From NCBI GenBank assembly GCA_029562645.1, contig JAKQUI010000033.1, positions 123,146 to 187,145 on the forward strand: DNA of 64,000 bases. Reading direction: 5' to 3'. Source of the DNA: Spirochaetota bacterium (GTDB lineage Bacteria; Spirochaetota; UBA4802; JAKQUI01). Shown here in pieces: positions 36,177-45,423 of this stretch. Every line of letters begins with the position of its first letter. Position 1 is the stretch's first letter. The position numbers were made by a program, and so were the translations under genes. Under the pieces are notes generated by a model that was not told the origin of the DNA, made no database searches, and saw only the letters and a program-made list of their open reading frames with translations.

Positions 36177-37442
36177 ATGAGCGAACAGGCAACGATAGAC
36201 CTCGCCCGCTTCCAGGAGCTCAAGCTCTCGTTTTTCACGAAGCTAAGCGGCGAAAAGGTCCTCACCTTCGACATCATCGACCAGAGCGGCGCGGTCGTCT
36301 TCGAGGCCGGGATCGCGATCGACCAGAACGAGGTGGTCGCGAAGTCCCAGCAGGGGTGCCGGTTTTTCATGCCCAAGGTGGTCGAATCCTACGGCCATGA
36401 GATCGTGTCCCGGCCGGCGATTCAAAAGCTCGCCGACGAAACGCGCGAGATTTACTCCTCGGTGCGCGCCACGGGCGCCATGTCCTACGAGCAGTTCCTG
36501 CAGTCGAACGCGCATCTGCATTCGATCATCGACGGGCTGCGCCAGGAGGACCGTCTCGGCGGCTGCCTGGGGCTTCTCCGCGATATGGAGGATTTCGACT
36601 ACTACACCTACGCCCATTCGGCCAATCTGGGCGTCCTGGCGATGGTGCTCGCCTACAAGCTCGGATACGACAAGACCCGCATGCGGAACATGGCCCTGGC
36701 CGGCTATTTGCACGACATCGGGAAGCTGGGCGTGCAGCGGGAGGTGCTGTCGAAAGCGGGGAGGCTGACCAGCGACGAATACAACCAGCTCGTCGAGCAC
36801 ACCCGGATGGGCTATCGCATTCTCGACAATATCACCGGGCCCGGGGGACAGAAGATGGTGAGCGACGTCATCAAGGGCACCGCGATATTTCATCATCGCA
36901 AGTACAAGAACATGGGGTATCCCTTCCGTCCCGCGCGCGAGCGCAACAGCGAAACATTCTACCGGGCCCTCCCCGAGGAGATCCGCATGATCGCGATCTG
37001 CGACGTGTACGACGCGATCACGACCTCCACGCCCTATCGCACCGCCGAGGAGCCCCGCACCGGCCTGCGGAAGATCCTGAACCTGTCAAACCATTACTTC
37101 ATTCTGGACGACGTCCTCTCCTTCATTAAAACGCTCGCCTGCACACTGAACAAAGGGAAGGGGGTGCTGGACCGCGGCGATTTCATCGTGCTGGAATCCG
37201 TGCGATCTTCACGAGACAATCCGAACCAGAAAGAACCGCTCTACGAGTTCGCCCGGATCATGAGCACAAACAGCGGGCGGCCGATCGAGCCGAACGTGCA
37301 CATTTTTTTCAACGCGAGCGACAACAAGAAGATCCGCTCCATCGAGGTGGACATGCGCCACGACTACACGAGAAAAATCGTGCGGGTCATCACCAACGAG
37401 CGCCTGACAGAACGCCTTCGACGGCACGCCCTGAGCGCATAA
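36177..37442 (+). CDS. HD-GYP-like phosphohydrolase with altered signature
   Basis: A 421-residue cytosolic protein. The HD domain lies at about 140-310, with the HD pair in YLHDIGKLG (His179-Asp180). The GYP loop reads HHRKYKNMGYP (about 238-248) in place of HHExxDGxGYP, so the Glu and Asp are lost while GYP is kept. HD-GYP enzymes break down cyclic di-GMP; loss of these residues could change or abolish activity. The first 120 residues are an unrecognised domain, and the last 80 look like a regulatory tail. It precedes a receiver gene by 14 nt. Confidence 0.85.
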   Translation: MSEQATIDLARFQELKLSFFTKLSGEKVLTFDIIDQSGAVVFEAGIAIDQNEVVAKSQQGCRFFMPKVVESYGHEIVSRPAIQKLADETREIYSSVRATGAMSYEQFLQSNAHLHSIIDGLRQEDRLGGCLGLLRDMEDFDYYTYAHSANLGVLAMVLAYKLGYDKTRMRNMALAGYLHDIGKLGVQREVLSKAGRLTSDEYNQLVEHTRMGYRILDNITGPGGQKMVSDVIKGTAIFHHRKYKNMGYPFRPARERNSETFYRALPEEIRMIAICDVYDAITTSTPYRTAEEPRTGLRKILNLSNHYFILDDVLSFIKTLACTLNKGKGVLDRGDFIVLESVRSSRDNPNQKEPLYEFARIMSTNSGRPIEPNVHIFFNASDNKKIRSIEVDMRHDYTRKIVRVITNERLTERLRRHALSA

Positions 37443-37456
37443 CGGAGGCGAACACC

Positions 37457-37849
37457 ATGGCGCGAGTGCTCCTGATCTACGACAACGAGGCGGTGGCCGG
37501 GTTCCTGAAAAGCATACTGGAGGCCGCGGCGTTCGACGTTACGCACGTGTCCACGCCCTTTGACGCCTTTCGCGAGGCCCTCCAGCGGGCGCCCGACGCG
37601 ATTCTGATCGACTTCTACTACAAAAACGTCGACGGGCTGTATCTCATCGAAAAGCTTCGTTCGACCGCCGGCCTGACCGACGTCCCCTTCGCGGTCGTAT
37701 CGGAGGAGCGGGACTTTTTGCTTTCGCTCGACGCGCTCGAGAGCGGCGCAAATGACGTTATCCGCTACCCGATAAACGAGGACGATTTCATCGACCGGAT
37801 GAAAAAAATATGCCCCGCGCAGCGCACAGGAGGCGCAAATGAACCTTGA
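37457..37849 (+). CDS. Single-domain receiver protein, degenerate
   Basis: A 130-residue stand-alone receiver. The phospho-acceptor Asp52 is present in ILIDFYY, and the acidic position Asp9 in LLIYDNE, but the conserved Lys that stabilises the phosphate is Arg103 (NDVIRYPIN). It overlaps the next gene, the FIST kinase, by 11 nt, so translation is probably coupled. It may be a phosphate relay or partner of that kinase, or a pseudo-receiver. Confidence 0.85.
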   Translation: MARVLLIYDNEAVAGFLKSILEAAAFDVTHVSTPFDAFREALQRAPDAILIDFYYKNVDGLYLIEKLRSTAGLTDVPFAVVSEERDFLLSLDALESGANDVIRYPINEDDFIDRMKKICPAQRTGGANEP

Positions 37850-40800
37850 ATTCGGTCACGGGACCAGCGACCTCCCGGACGCCGCCCGCGCGGGAGCCGC
37901 GGCCGCCCGGGCGGCGCTGGGGGCCATACGGCGCCACCCGCTCTCGTGCGTGTTCGTGTTCGCGTCGGTCGCGTACGACCTGACGGAACTGCTGGGCGCG
38001 ATTGTCGATGCCGCGGGCGACGGCGTCCCGGTCATCGGGGCCTCCACGGCGGGGGAGATCTGCGACGGCTGCCGGGAGCGCAGCGTGGTCGTGGCCGCCC
38101 TCGCATCGCCGCACCTGTCCGTATGCGCCGCCGTGGGGGAGTCGGTATCGAAAAACTGGCGCCGGGCGTTCGACGACTGCGCCCGCTCGCCGTCCATTTC
38201 GCGTTTTCTGCACGATACAGAAACGCTTTCCCAATCCCTGCGCGCGACCGGGGAAAAGGCCTTCGCGATCATGTTTTCGCCCGGCAACACCAGGTACGCC
38301 GATTCGCACGCCTGCGAGCTCGTCAACGAATTCAACAATCGCTCCGGCGGGGCCTATCCGCTCATCGGCGGGGGGTGCGCGGACGACTGGCACATGGAGG
38401 AGAACTACGTGTTTCTCGGCCGCCGGGCGTACCGCGACTCCATGCTGATGGCGTTTTGCACGACGGGGCTCGCCTTCGGCATGGGCAGCGCTCACGGGTT
38501 TGTCCCGACGGCGAAGCCGCTCATCGTGAGCCGCTGCTCCGGCCATGAGATATTCGAATTTGACGGCACGCCGGCCATCGGGGCCCTTTCCGCCGCGACC
38601 GGCTTTCCGATATCCGAACTACAAGGGAAGCACTTCGCGCAAACCACCTGCATCCCCTTCGGGTACGCGACCGCGTACGATGAATTCGGCCTCAGCGTGG
38701 GCAGCTACTTCACTCCCGCCGGGGGCATCCGCACGACGCACTGCTTCAGCGAAGGCGCGCCGATAACCCTCATGGAATCACGGCCCGATCTGCTGGCGAG
38801 CGCCGGAAAGAACGCCGTGATCCGCGCCCTGTGGAGCGGAGGCATCAGAACGCCCGCGGCCGCGCTCATGTTCTCATGCGCCCTCAGGTCGAGAATCGCG
38901 GGCCATACAATCGAATCAGAAATTGCGCGGGTCAAATCCGTTGTGCCCGACGTCCCCGTCGCCGGATTCATCAGCTTTGGCGAACTGGCCCCGGGCGCCG
39001 ACGGCCGCATTCACTCCAATAACGACACCGTGGCCGCCCTCGTCTTCGGCGACGAGGTGACGGAACTGTTTCGCCTCGCCGGCGAGCGGACGGCGTATGA
39101 AAAGATGCTCCGCATCCAGCACGCCACCGCCGTGCGCCTTTCGACCGCCGTTACGGTCGATGACGCCTTCTCGGCATTGATGGAGGGGATTTGCGACACG
39201 GGCGAGTTCGATTCGGGCGGGGCCTACCTGTTCCGCGAGGATGAGCGAAGTCTCGAACTGGTGTATCACTCCGGGCTGGGCGATGCGTTCATCGCCGCCG
39301 CCAATCGCTACGAAGGAGAAAGCCTCAACGTGCGGAAGGTCGTCGCGGGGGAACCGATTTACCATGATTTCGTTTCCCTCGAAACCCTCGTCTATCACCG
39401 GGCCCCGATCTATCGAACGGAGGGCGTCACCTCGGTTGCCGCGATACCGCTCAGGCACGAGGGCGCGATCGTGGGCTCCCTGAACGTCGCGTCGCACCGC
39501 TCGCGCAGCACGAGCGACATCGTGAAGGGCGTGCTCGAAACGATGGCGACGACGGCCGCGGGCGTCCTGTTTCGCATCCTCGCGCATGAGCGGCTCCGCG
39601 TATCGAACGACAACCTCGACATGCTGTATAATACGATCGCGGATTTCATCTTCATCGTTGGCGCGGACGGATTCGTCGTCGATACGAACGCGGTCGTCGA
39701 ACGGCGGCTCGGCTACGGCGCGGACGAGATCGCCCGGATGCGCGCCGTCGATTTCCATCCCGCCGAGCGACGGGACGAAGCGGCGGCCATCATCGGCGAT
39801 ATGCTCGCGGGCCTGCGGGAAACCTGCGAGATCCCGCTCAAGGCGAAAGACGGCGGACTCATTCCGGTCGAGACGCGGGTCACGCGGGGAACCTGGAACG
39901 GCCGGGAGGCGATCTTTGGCGTGTCGCGGGACATATCGGAGCGCGTGCGGATCGAGAACGAACTGCGCATCCGCAACGATGAATACGACAGGCTCGTCTC
40001 CACGATCCCCATCGGGATCTTTACAATCGCAGCAACGAACGACAGCGACCCCCGATTCGTGTATGTCAGCCCCCGGTGGTGCGAGATCAACCAACTCACC
40101 CGGGAGGAAGCGCTTGCCAATCCGTCCGCCGCTTTTTCCCTGATTCACCCGGACGAGATGGAAAACTTCTACACGCACAACGTGGAATCCTATGAAAACG
40201 GAAGTTTTTTCACATGGGAAGGGCGATTTGTCATTAACGGCCAGGTGCGGCACATGCATATTGAGTCTCAACCGTCCAGGGTGCGAGATGGCACGCTCAT
40301 TTGGAACGGGATCATCTACGACATCACCGAACGGGTCGCCGCCCAGGAGGCGCTTCGCGTGAGCGAGGAGAAATACCGATTCATCACCGAAAACATGAAC
40401 GACATCGTGTGGACGATGGACCTCTCGCTTCACACGACCTCTGTGAGCCCGTCCATCGAGCGGGTGCTCGGGTTCACTCCCGAGGAGCGCCTCTCGCAAC
40501 AGATCGAGGAACAGGTAACGCCGGATTCGCTCAGTAGGATACGGGAACTGTTTGCCGAAGAGATGCGCCGCGAGGAGATGGGGGTCGACCCCAACCGATC
40601 GGTAACGATAGAAACCGAATTCCGCCGGAAGGATGGAACCGCGCTCTGGATGGTCAACAATATCCTGGCCATTCGCGACCAATCGGGCGCGATAGCGGGC
40701 ATCTACGGCGTGTCGCGGGACATTTCGGAGCGCAAGGCCGCGGAGCAACGGCTCACGGCCTCCCTTGCGGAGAAGGAGGCGCTCCTCCACGAGGTACACC

Positions 40801-41372
40801 ACCGGGTGAAGAACAACCTGCAGATCATCGCCAGCCTCGTCAGCCTTCAGCAAAACAGGGCCCCGGACGCAACTGCCGTTTCGATTCTCGCGGACCTGCA
40901 CGGCCGCATCATGACGATATCAGCGGTCCATGAGCTTCTCTACCGAACGGGGAATTTCGCGGGCGTGAACATCACGGAGTACGTCAGGACGCTTTCGTCC
41001 ATGCTGCTGCGGAGCTTTGCGTCCCCCGAGCTTCGCGTCGATATCCGCTACGATGCGCCGGAGGAGATCGAGTTCGCCATGGATCGCGCGATCCCGCTGG
41101 GACTCATCGTGAACGAGCTCGTGACCAATTCCCTGAAATACGCCTTCCGGGGGTCCGCACAGGGGACGATAACGATCGGCCTGCGGCGGGTCAACGGCTG
41201 CATTCAGCTGCGGTATCACGATACGGGTCCCGGCCTGCCTGCGGACGTGACCGTGGGCGATGCGAAAACCCTCGGTATGCTGATGATCGCCACTCTCGCC
41301 CGCCAGCTTCGCGCGGCCATCAAAGTCCCCCGGGGAGACGGTTTTTCATTTATATTGACCTGCGAACGGTGA
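37839..41372 (+). CDS. FIST-GAF-PAS sensor histidine kinase (HisKA_2)
   Basis: An 1177-residue cytosolic kinase. FIST N and C sensor domains (residues 1-400) begin with a VPVIGASTAGEICDG-type motif; FIST domains are thought to bind small molecules such as amino acids. Then a GAF domain (about 415-580), three PAS domains (about 590-990, each followed by PAC-like VSRDISER) and a C-terminal HisKA_2/HATPase kinase. The H-box is LHEVHHRVKNNLQ (His987/988), and the ATPase has LIVNELVTNSLKYAF and DTGPGLP. The ATG follows AGGAGGCGCAA inside the receiver gene. A response regulator is expected nearby; the one right after it is broken. Confidence 0.93.
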   Translation: MNLEFGHGTSDLPDAARAGAAAARAALGAIRRHPLSCVFVFASVAYDLTELLGAIVDAAGDGVPVIGASTAGEICDGCRERSVVVAALASPHLSVCAAVGESVSKNWRRAFDDCARSPSISRFLHDTETLSQSLRATGEKAFAIMFSPGNTRYADSHACELVNEFNNRSGGAYPLIGGGCADDWHMEENYVFLGRRAYRDSMLMAFCTTGLAFGMGSAHGFVPTAKPLIVSRCSGHEIFEFDGTPAIGALSAATGFPISELQGKHFAQTTCIPFGYATAYDEFGLSVGSYFTPAGGIRTTHCFSEGAPITLMESRPDLLASAGKNAVIRALWSGGIRTPAAALMFSCALRSRIAGHTIESEIARVKSVVPDVPVAGFISFGELAPGADGRIHSNNDTVAALVFGDEVTELFRLAGERTAYEKMLRIQHATAVRLSTAVTVDDAFSALMEGICDTGEFDSGGAYLFREDERSLELVYHSGLGDAFIAAANRYEGESLNVRKVVAGEPIYHDFVSLETLVYHRAPIYRTEGVTSVAAIPLRHEGAIVGSLNVASHRSRSTSDIVKGVLETMATTAAGVLFRILAHERLRVSNDNLDMLYNTIADFIFIVGADGFVVDTNAVVERRLGYGADEIARMRAVDFHPAERRDEAAAIIGDMLAGLRETCEIPLKAKDGGLIPVETRVTRGTWNGREAIFGVSRDISERVRIENELRIRNDEYDRLVSTIPIGIFTIAATNDSDPRFVYVSPRWCEINQLTREEALANPSAAFSLIHPDEMENFYTHNVESYENGSFFTWEGRFVINGQVRHMHIESQPSRVRDGTLIWNGIIYDITERVAAQEALRVSEEKYRFITENMNDIVWTMDLSLHTTSVSPSIERVLGFTPEERLSQQIEEQVTPDSLSRIRELFAEEMRREEMGVDPNRSVTIETEFRRKDGTALWMVNNILAIRDQSGAIAGIYGVSRDISERKAAEQRLTASLAEKEALLHEVHHRVKNNLQIIASLVSLQQNRAPDATAVSILADLHGRIMTISAVHELLYRTGNFAGVNITEYVRTLSSMLLRSFASPELRVDIRYDAPEEIEFAMDRAIPLGLIVNELVTNSLKYAFRGSAQGTITIGLRRVNGCIQLRYHDTGPGLPADVTVGDAKTLGMLMIATLARQLRAAIKVPRGDGFSFILTCER

Positions 41373-41384
41373 CGGACGAACGCA

Positions 41385-41612
41385 TTGGTATTGACCGTCG
41401 AAGACGAAGGAATCATTCAGCAGCACCTTGTCGGCATGCTGCGGGCCTTCGGGCATACGGTCGTCGGTGCGGCGAGGGGCGGCGGCGGGGGGCTCTCCGA
41501 TGTGCGGGAGCGCCCGCCGGACTTTTTTTACTGGACGTCGTCCTGTACGGAATGATTGACGCGACGGACCGCGCGGTGTATCGAGGCACGTCGAAAAAAA
41601 ATACGGCGGGAG
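41385..41612 (+). pseudogene. Broken receiver-domain gene
   Basis: Right after the kinase, a frame starting TTG at 41385 codes LVLTVEDEGIIQQHLVGML, the start of a response-regulator receiver, and continues with GHTVVGAA. It then stops at 41553. At the T-run 41523-41529 the sequence must shift frame to give LFLLDVVLYGMID, the receiver's phospho-acceptor strand. After that no receiver sequence can be read before the next start codon. So this is a frameshifted, truncated remnant. No good start codon is seen. Confidence 0.6.
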
Positions 41613-41615
41613 CGC

Positions 41616-43121
41616 ATGAAAGGAAGCGTACTGATCGTCGAGGACGAAAGCGTCATCGCGGAAGACATCGCCGCGATCCTGCGCGCTGATGGTTTTTCGG
41701 TGGCGGATATCGTCTCGTGCGGGACGGACGCGGTCGAGCGGGCCCTGGCGCTCACGCCCGACATCGTCCTCATGGACATCGTCCTCTCGGGCGAGACAGA
41801 TGGCATCGAGGCCGCCGCCCTCCTCCTGGGGAAAGGATTTCCGGTCATTTTCACAACCGCCCATTCGAGCGAGCAGATGATGGCGCAGGCCCTCGAAACC
41901 CTTCCCTACGGCTATCTCGTCAAACCGATCGACGTGCGCGAAATGCTTGTGACCGTCTCGCTTTCGATCAAGCGGCACCGGCTGGAACGGGAGCTGAAGG
42001 AAAAGGAAGCGGAACTGTCGCGCAGCAGGGAAAAATACCGCCAGCTGGTCAACTCGGCGAGCGACACGATCTGGATAACGGACCGCGACGGCTTCCTGAC
42101 GTTCGCCAATCCCGCCACCGCGCGGGTGACGGAATATGATCGAGACGAGCTCGTCGGCATGAATATATTCCAGCTCGTCGAGCCCTCACAGCGGGAATCT
42201 CTCCAGCGGATCCATATTGACCAGTTCAAAAAACGCATACCGGAGATATTCACGGAGGTGCGCATCCAGACAAAAACCGGCAGGCACATCTGGCTGGGAC
42301 AGTACGTCCAGATCGTTTGGCTGGATGGCAGGATCGCCGGGTTCCAGGCGATCGGGCGGGACATCACCGAGACGAAATCCAAGGAACGGGAGATGGAGAT
42401 CGCCCGCGCGGTCAACGACGCCATTATGCGGCGCTCCCCGGGGACGGAGCATATTTCGTCGCTCTACCATCCGATGCGGATGATCGGCGGGGACATCATC
42501 GATTTCCTGCGATTCAGAGACCCCGACACGATCGGCGTGTTCATTGGCGACGTCTCGGGCCACGGGGTCCCGGCCGCGCTGGTGGCCGCCATGCTGAAAG
42601 GGGTCATCAATCAGTCGGGGGACTCCCGTTCGGATCCCTCCCGATTTCTGCTCTACCTCAACGACTGCATGTTCGACACGACCGGCGGGTATTTCATCAC
42701 CGCGCTCTACGGGATATTCACGGTATCGACGGGACGGTTCGCGTTCTCAGCGGCGGGGCATCCCCCTCCGGTCCTGGTTCGCGGCGATGACGCGTCGTTC
42801 TACGACATGCCGGGCAGCGTACCGCTGGGGATCATGACCACGGCCGACCTGCTCGACTTCGACAAGGGCTATGCCGCGCACGCGATCGACATCCGCGCGG
42901 GGGAGACGCTCCTGCTGTACACCGACGGGCTCTACGAGGCCTGTCCCGCGAACGGCGACGGGTCGCCCCAGTTCGGGGAGCGCGCGCTTCTCGACACGTT
43001 GCGCGCCGCTCGGGGGCTGCCCGGGACCGAGCTCATTCGCGCAGTGCTCGACACGGCCGTCGCGCATCGCGGCTCGGACCAGTTCGATGACGACGTGAGC
43101 ATGATCTGCATCGAGGGATGA
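41616..43121 (+). CDS. Receiver-PAS-PP2C phosphatase (RsbU-like)
   Basis: A 501-residue protein with a receiver (Asp54 in IVLMDIVL; Lys in YGYLVKPID), a PAS domain (about 145-260) and a SpoIIE/RsbU PP2C phosphatase (about 300-500). Metal-site motifs are IGGDIIDFLRF, IGDVSGHGVPAALVA and, at the end, DDVSMICI. It should dephosphorylate a STAS antagonist when its receiver is phosphorylated. Its receiver is closely related to that of the kinase at 33078. The ATG at 41616 follows CGGGAGCGC. Confidence 0.93.
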   Translation: MKGSVLIVEDESVIAEDIAAILRADGFSVADIVSCGTDAVERALALTPDIVLMDIVLSGETDGIEAAALLLGKGFPVIFTTAHSSEQMMAQALETLPYGYLVKPIDVREMLVTVSLSIKRHRLERELKEKEAELSRSREKYRQLVNSASDTIWITDRDGFLTFANPATARVTEYDRDELVGMNIFQLVEPSQRESLQRIHIDQFKKRIPEIFTEVRIQTKTGRHIWLGQYVQIVWLDGRIAGFQAIGRDITETKSKEREMEIARAVNDAIMRRSPGTEHISSLYHPMRMIGGDIIDFLRFRDPDTIGVFIGDVSGHGVPAALVAAMLKGVINQSGDSRSDPSRFLLYLNDCMFDTTGGYFITALYGIFTVSTGRFAFSAAGHPPPVLVRGDDASFYDMPGSVPLGIMTTADLLDFDKGYAAHAIDIRAGETLLLYTDGLYEACPANGDGSPQFGERALLDTLRAARGLPGTELIRAVLDTAVAHRGSDQFDDDVSMICIEG

Positions 43122-43138
43122 CGCCGGCGCATCACCAT

Positions 43139-43164
43139 ACGGACAACCATCGACATCCGTTTTT
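43139..43164 (+). terminator. Weak possible terminator
   Basis: Short stem ACGGA / TCCGT (43139-43160) followed by TTTT, in the 77-nt gap between two convergent genes. Weak stem with a 12-nt loop. Confidence 0.3.
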
Positions 43165-43198
43165 CACATCATGTTGCGCGAGGACGGGTACAAGTATC

Positions 43199-43675
43199 TC
43201 ACACAATCCCCGCCCGATGCACCTCGATGATCAGCTCGAGGTTCGTCTTCTCGAACTCCCGTGCGTTCATGGCCGCGAGGTACTGCTCCTGGAACCCGGA
43301 AACGAGCGCCTCCTCGCTTCGCCTCATCTCGATGATCTCCTCGAGCGGAGTTTTATCCAGCTCATCCCGGCGCTTTTCCTCGATCACCGCTTCGAGGTCC
43401 GAGCCCTGCAGCTCTTCGCTTCGACGCGCACTGATAAGATCCTGTACTGCGTCTCGGTCCGTTTCCAGCGCGCGCCGTTGCGCAATGAGTTCCTCGAGCG
43501 GCGATTCCGGCGGCGCGCCGGCACTCCGGGCGGCGATTTCATCTACGATTCCCGATTCGCGCCAGGACCCGCGCTTCCACTCCTCAACGAGGGCCTCGAG
43601 CTCGGTCTCGCTCCTGCTCATCGATGCGCCTTTTTCCTTCAATCCGTCTCCGAATGTATCAGTTGGCGTCACCAT
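43199..43675 (-). CDS. Helical-repeat protein, unknown
   Basis: A 158-residue acidic helical protein with a recurring unit in which a short linker is followed by L-E-x-I/L-I-x-x-R-R: PLEELIAQRRALE, DLEAVIEEKRRDEL, PLEEIIEMRRSEE and NLELIIEVHRAG, spaced about 25-30 residues. No signal peptide, no Cys cluster. The ATG at 43675 is decided by AGAAAGGAGGACGCC. It is divergent from the MoxR cassette and has a clear promoter. I do not recognise the family; a role with the cassette is only a guess from position. Confidence 0.65.
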   Translation of the reverse strand: MVTPTDTFGDGLKEKGASMSRSETELEALVEEWKRGSWRESGIVDEIAARSAGAPPESPLEELIAQRRALETDRDAVQDLISARRSEELQGSDLEAVIEEKRRDELDKTPLEEIIEMRRSEEALVSGFQEQYLAAMNAREFEKTNLELIIEVHRAGIV

Positions 43676-43700
43676 GGCGTCCTCCTTTCTCTCCACTGAA

Positions 43701-43729
43701 AAGATACGGAAGCACGCGGATAGATTCAA
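43701..43729 (-). promoter_or_regulatory. Predicted sigma70 promoter of the helical-repeat gene
   Basis: Minus strand TTGAAT (43724-43729), 17-bp spacer and TATCTT (43701-43706), about 20 nt upstream of the expected ribosome site and start codon. On the plus strand a TTGACT at 43778-43783 may be the -35 of the MoxR cassette, but no good -10 follows. Confidence 0.55.
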
Positions 43730-43845
43730 GTAATTCCAACGGGCATAGTAGACATGCCGCCGTGCATGGAAATCTAATTGACTTTCTTCAAGTGCGCACG
43801 ATCATTCCAACTCGGGCAAGCGAAGTTTGATACCGGGAGGCGCCC

Positions 43846-45423
43846 ATGGATGTCCCGAAGCAATTCACCAAGGTTTCCGAATCGCCCACGCTGCCGGGGA
43901 AGCGCGGCGCGCGCAAGACCTTCGACGTGGCCGACCTCTACCGCGACCCCTCCGGCGAGCCGGCCCCTGACGCCGGGCTGGGGCTGGACGAGAAGCTGCG
44001 CAAGGCGTACTTCTGGATCACCAACTCCGCCATCATCACGCCCTTCTACGACATCGAGTTCAACGACGGCCCTGCGCCCGAGTACACCGTGGGCGACAGC
44101 AAATCGATCGTGCGCCTGCCCTCCGCGCAGAGCTACTCGAGCTTCGTGCTGCTGCCGCTGCTCACCCTCGCGGTTCGCGGCAAGTGCCTCTTCGTGGGCG
44201 GGCCCGGGCGCGGGAAGACGGCGAGCGCGATCATCATGGGCGTGCTCGCGGGTTATCCGCTCATCGACATCAAGCGCGCCATCCAGCACGGCCAGCCGCA
44301 GATGACCATCGCCGACCTGCTGGGCAACCCCCTGCCCGCCGACCTCATGAAGGCCGAGAGCATGGACGCCATCCGCATCGCCTGGCGCAAGTGGCTCGCG
44401 ATGCGCGTGAAGATCATCGACGAGTACAACCGCATCCCCACGCGCACGCAGTCGGCGCTGCTCACGGTGATGGCCGACAACTACGCCGAGATCATGGACC
44501 AGGTCTACGAGTGCCCCGACGCGGCGTGGTACCTCACCGCGAACGACGACGCGGGCGGCGGGACCTATCAGGTGATCGAGGCGCTGCGCGACCGGATCGA
44601 CGTGGTGGTGCACGCGCTCCACTTCAACAGCCGCTTCATCGGCGAGCTTCTCGCGCGGGTCGATTCCGGGGTGAAGCCGGAGACGCTCGTGCCGGGGGAG
44701 ATCATTTTCACCGGGGAGGAGATCGACCGCATGCACGCCGACATCCTCGCCGTGGAGATGCCGCGCGCGCTCTTGCGGCGCCTGGAGCACTTCGCGTCGC
44801 AGTTCGAGTTCTGCGAACCGGCCGGCGAGCAGATCGAGTACAAGACGAAGGACGTGGTGAAGCTCGCCGGCGAGAATCCCGCGACGCTCGCCGAGCGCGA
44901 GACCGGCAAGAGCAAGGCGAAGGACCTGGGCCTCCAGACCGCAAACGGCCTCTCGGTGCGTGCCATCATGACGATACTCGTCTTCACCAAGGCGCTCGCC
45001 TACTTCCGCGGGGCGCGCGAGGTCTCGCCCGACGACCTGCGCGCGATGGTCCCGTTCGTGCTCCACGACAAGCTGGTGCAAAACCCCGACGCGAGCTTCC
45101 TCGAGGAGCAGGGGAACGCCGTGTACCGCGTGGACCGCGTGAGCTGGATCCGCCGCCTCTTCGACCTCTCCTGCGCCGAGTACGACCAGGTGGGGCTCGA
45201 CAAAAACGATCCCGTGGGCGCGCTCATGGACGCCTTCGCGCGCGGGCTGGAAGGCGTTACGCGAAAGCAGGCCGAGGAGGCGCTCGTCGCGATCGAGCGG
45301 CGGATGGACGCGCACCAAAAGGAACGCAAGCTCCACGGCCCCATCTTCGACGACATCCTCGCGCTCAAGTACCTGCACCAGCGCTATCGCAACTATCTCC
45401 GGTGGCTCGAGTGGCAGGGCTGA
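43846..45423 (+). CDS. MoxR-like AAA+ ATPase
   Basis: A 525-residue AAA+ ATPase. Walker A is GGPGRGKTA (from residue 118) and Walker B with the catalytic Glu is VKIIDEYNR (from 188). The sensor-1 region is AAWYLTANDD and an Arg-finger-like site follows in EALRDRIDVVV. The first 100 residues and the last 250 are longer than in plain MoxR (about 330 residues) and probably hold adaptor helices. MoxR ATPases work with VWA-domain proteins as chaperones or assembly motors. Here a VWA protein lies two genes downstream, and all four cassette genes overlap. The ATG follows GGGAGGCGCCC. Confidence 0.88.
   Translation: MDVPKQFTKVSESPTLPGKRGARKTFDVADLYRDPSGEPAPDAGLGLDEKLRKAYFWITNSAIITPFYDIEFNDGPAPEYTVGDSKSIVRLPSAQSYSSFVLLPLLTLAVRGKCLFVGGPGRGKTASAIIMGVLAGYPLIDIKRAIQHGQPQMTIADLLGNPLPADLMKAESMDAIRIAWRKWLAMRVKIIDEYNRIPTRTQSALLTVMADNYAEIMDQVYECPDAAWYLTANDDAGGGTYQVIEALRDRIDVVVHALHFNSRFIGELLARVDSGVKPETLVPGEIIFTGEEIDRMHADILAVEMPRALLRRLEHFASQFEFCEPAGEQIEYKTKDVVKLAGENPATLAERETGKSKAKDLGLQTANGLSVRAIMTILVFTKALAYFRGAREVSPDDLRAMVPFVLHDKLVQNPDASFLEEQGNAVYRVDRVSWIRRLFDLSCAEYDQVGLDKNDPVGALMDAFARGLEGVTRKQAEEALVAIERRMDAHQKERKLHGPIFDDILALKYLHQRYRNYLRWLEWQG

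Noticed and set aside
44184-45410. Upstream extension of the 351-residue cassette protein (760 codons open)
   Set aside because: This part overlaps the MoxR-like ATPase in another frame and reads as Arg/Gly-rich shadow; the domain-like part starts at the GTG at 45411.
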